DNA of 37,403 bases from Candidatus Magasanikiibacteriota bacterium (GTDB lineage: Bacteria; Patescibacteriota; Patescibacteriia; Magasanikbacterales; UBA922), in contig WJJZ01000009.1 of NCBI GenBank assembly GCA_014729395.1, positions 1 through 37,403 on the forward strand, read 5' to 3'. Every line of letters begins with the position of its first letter. Position 1 is the stretch's first letter. Under the pieces are notes generated by a model that did no database searches, was not told the origin of the DNA, and worked only from the letters and a program-made list of their open reading frames with translations. This document shows, piece by piece, positions 35,084 through 37,403 of this stretch. Made by a program: the position numbers and the translations under genes.

Positions 35084-35583
35084 TGGCGAGCGATAGCGAG
35101 ACACGATAGTGGTAGAGGAGCATTCCTAACTGCTGTGAAGTCGGATCCGCGAGGACCGGTGGAGCGTTGGGAAGAGAGAATGCAGGCACAAGTAGCAAAA
35201 ACGAGGGTGAGAGTCCCTCGCGCCGAAAGTCCAAGGTTTCCAGGGCAACGTGAATCGTCCCTGGGTTAGTCGATCCTAAGGTGAGGCCGAAAGGCGTAGC
35301 CGATGGAAGAGCAGGTTAATATTCCTGCACTTGGCATAGTTTGTTATGATATGCGTATCTCAAAGGTGTGAGCGTTGTAAGGCTACACGTTTCGCAAGAT
35401 AGAGACCAATCCTTCGGGGGCGGTCAATTTACACTGGAGAGGTATCTAGAAAAGTATTATAACGCTAGGCTATGTCAAACCGTACCGATAACCGACACAG
35501 GTGGACAGGTCGAGAAGACCAAGGCGTACGAGAGAAACATGGTTCAGGAACTCGGCAAAACAGCGGCCGTAATTTCGAGATAA

Positions 35584-35712
35584 GGCCTTCCTCCTACGCC
35601 CTTCGTTTCACTTCGGGCTTCGGAGGACAAGTCCTTCTACTTTCAAAGAAATGTAGAATAAAAGGGACTTGTCCTCCGTAGCTCAAGCGGAGCGCAGAGC
35701 GTAGGAGGACGC
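35584..35712. repeat. Nested palindromic insertion in 23S rRNA
   Basis: TCCTCCTACGC/GCGTAGGAGGA enclosing GGAGGACAAGTCC/GGACTTGTCCTCC enclosing TTCTAC/GTAGAA. Confidence 0.85.
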
Positions 35713-36434
35713 AGCTAAAGACTCCATGCGACTGTTTACCAAAAACACAGCTCCCTGCAAAAGCGCAAGCTGAAGTATAGGGGGCGATGCCTGGCCAGTG
35801 TCAGAACGTTAAGGGAGCGGGTTATTTGTCCTTGTGGCAAAGAAGCTTGCGACCGAAGCGCTGATGAACGCCGGCGGTAACTATAACCGTCCTAAGGTAG
35901 CGAAATTCCTTGTCGGGTGAGTTCCGACCCGCACGAATGGCATAACGGTGTGGAGACTGTCTTAACCATGTACTCGGCGAAAATACAAGAGTCGTGAAGA
36001 TGCGACTTACCCGCAGCTAGACGAAAAGACCCCGTGAAGCTTTACTACAACTTGACATTGGTATATTGTTTCACATGTTCAGCATAGGTGGGAGCCTTCG
36101 GGCGCCAGTGAGATACCACCCTTGTGTTGTGATATACCTAATCCAATGCCGTGAATCCGGCATGGGAGACAGTGTCTGGTGGGTAGTTTAACTGGGGCGG
36201 TTGCCTCCCAAATTGTAACGGAGGCGTTTACAAAGGTCGGCTTAGCCCGGATGGAAATCGGGCTGGACGTGCAAACGCAAAAGCCGGCTTTACTGCAAGG
36301 GCTACCACCCGCGCAGTCACGAAAGTGGAAGTTAGTGATCCGACCGTACGAAATAGGACGGCGGAAGCTCAACGGATAAAAGTTACTCCGGGGATAACAG
36401 GCTGATCACGCCCAAGCGTCCACAGCGACGGCGT

Positions 36435-36558
<124 letters not shown>

Positions 36559-36594
36559 CTATCTGCTGTGGGCGTTGAACGTTGAAGGAACTCA

Positions 36595-36636
<42 letters not shown>

Positions 36637-36680
36637 CCAGCTGTTCTGCCAAGGGCATTGCTGGGTAGCTAAGTTCGGTG

Positions 36681-36714
<34 letters not shown>

Positions 36715-36864
36715 GTTCCTAAGATTAACGTTCGTTATTAGACTCGTTCGAGACGAGGACGTTGATAGGCGCTAGGTGAAAGGTCCGCAAGGATTTTAGC
36801 CGAGGCGTACTAATATGTCGAGCGTACTACGGAAACACAAAGCTGTGCTTAAAAATAGATCGTG

Positions 36865-36948
36865 GCCAACAGCCGACCGCCAATTGATACTACCTACGGT
36901 TAATAAATATCCGTAATAGTGTCCGCTGGTAATTGGCAGTTGGTCTTT
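36865..36948. repeat. Heptamer-type palindrome in 23S-5S spacer
   Basis: gccaaca|gccgacc|gccaatt ... ggtaatt|ggcagtt|ggtcttt inverted arms. Confidence 0.65.
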
Positions 36949-36970
36949 AAACAAAAAAAAGAAGGTCAAA

Positions 36971-37079
36971 TCTTGGTGGCTGTTGCGGTGGGGGTACACC
37001 CGTTCCCATCCCGAACACGGCAGTTAAGCCCACCAGCGCCGATGATAGCCGCAAGGCAAAAGTAGGTCGCCGCCAAGAT
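36971..37079 (+). rRNA. rrf: 5S ribosomal RNA
   Basis: tcttggtggc...cccatcccgaacacggcagttaagcccaccagcgccgatgatag...gccgccaaga. Confidence 0.93.
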
Positions 37080-37119
37080 TTGACCTTTTTTTATACCACT
37101 AAACCAAAGGGAGGAAATC

Positions 37120-37403
37120 ATGAAAGGATTAAAGGTTGCAGTAGGTTCTGATCATGCCGGTTATAGATTGAAAAAACGTATTTGCAAATATTTAAATGAG
37201 CGTTCTGTAGCTGTTATTGATGTCGGACCGAACGAATTTAATCCTGATGATGACTATCCTGATTTTGCACATATTGTCGGTCAGATGGTTTCGCAAGGCG
37301 AGGTAGATTTTGGAGTTTTGGTGTGTGGAACAGGAAAGGGAATGGCAATTACTGCAAATAAATGGATAGGAGTTCGGGCAGTTACTGTGAAGGATTTATT
37401 TGA
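37120..37403 (+). CDS. rpiB: RpiB/LacA/LacB family isomerase, second copy (3' truncated by window)
   Basis: MKGLKVAVGSDHAGYRLKKRICKYL...DFGVLVCGTGKGMAITANKWIGVRAV; SD gggaggaaatcATG. Confidence 0.9.
   Translation, partial: MKGLKVAVGSDHAGYRLKKRICKYLNERSVAVIDVGPNEFNPDDDYPDFAHIVGQMVSQGEVDFGVLVCGTGKGMAITANKWIGVRAVTVKDLF

Noticed and set aside
34979-35712. Group I or II introns in 23S
   Set aside because: Inserts are only about 105-130 nt, are simple palindromes, and have no endonuclease ORF or intron core motifs.

Overview
AT-rich bacterial chromosomal window, probably from a Candidate Phyla Radiation (Patescibacteria) genome. That assignment is inferred from gene content and style, not from a search. 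It encodes a tandem array of VirB2/TrbC-like pilin-type membrane proteins, an MGDG-synthase-like glycosyltransferase, a slipin, a YibE/F protein, a Xer recombinase, a SpoU methyltransferase, a PolB-like exonuclease, a four-helix-bundle protein, a paralogous hypothetical pair and a DJ-1/PfpI protein. It also encodes a RimK-like ligase overlapping an N-formylglutamate-amidohydrolase-like gene, a PfkB kinase, TrxB, Rpe, two RpiB, two HPRT, and IleS behind a T-box leader. Further genes are an isochorismatase/NadR-like pair, a NIF3-like protein, a U32 peptidase, RuvA, GyrA, a degenerate MBL-fold protein, an S1 protein, Smr, RlmH, three tRNAs (His, Arg, Leu) and a 23S-5S rRNA unit with no 16S next to it. 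The main discovery is a dense set of dispersed repeats in two periodicity classes: 7-bp words and 11-bp words (NNNNNAATTAT). They are usually palindromic overall and sit right against start codons that lack a Shine-Dalgarno. They also occur in-frame at four places inside ileS, inside the 23S rRNA (exactly 15 heptamers), and as the C-terminal codons of three genes. Other highlights are an actinobacterial-type ultrashort-stem-I ileS T-box, an unannotated 39-aa membrane protein with its own promoter and terminator, and an MBL-fold protein that has lost its metal ligands.
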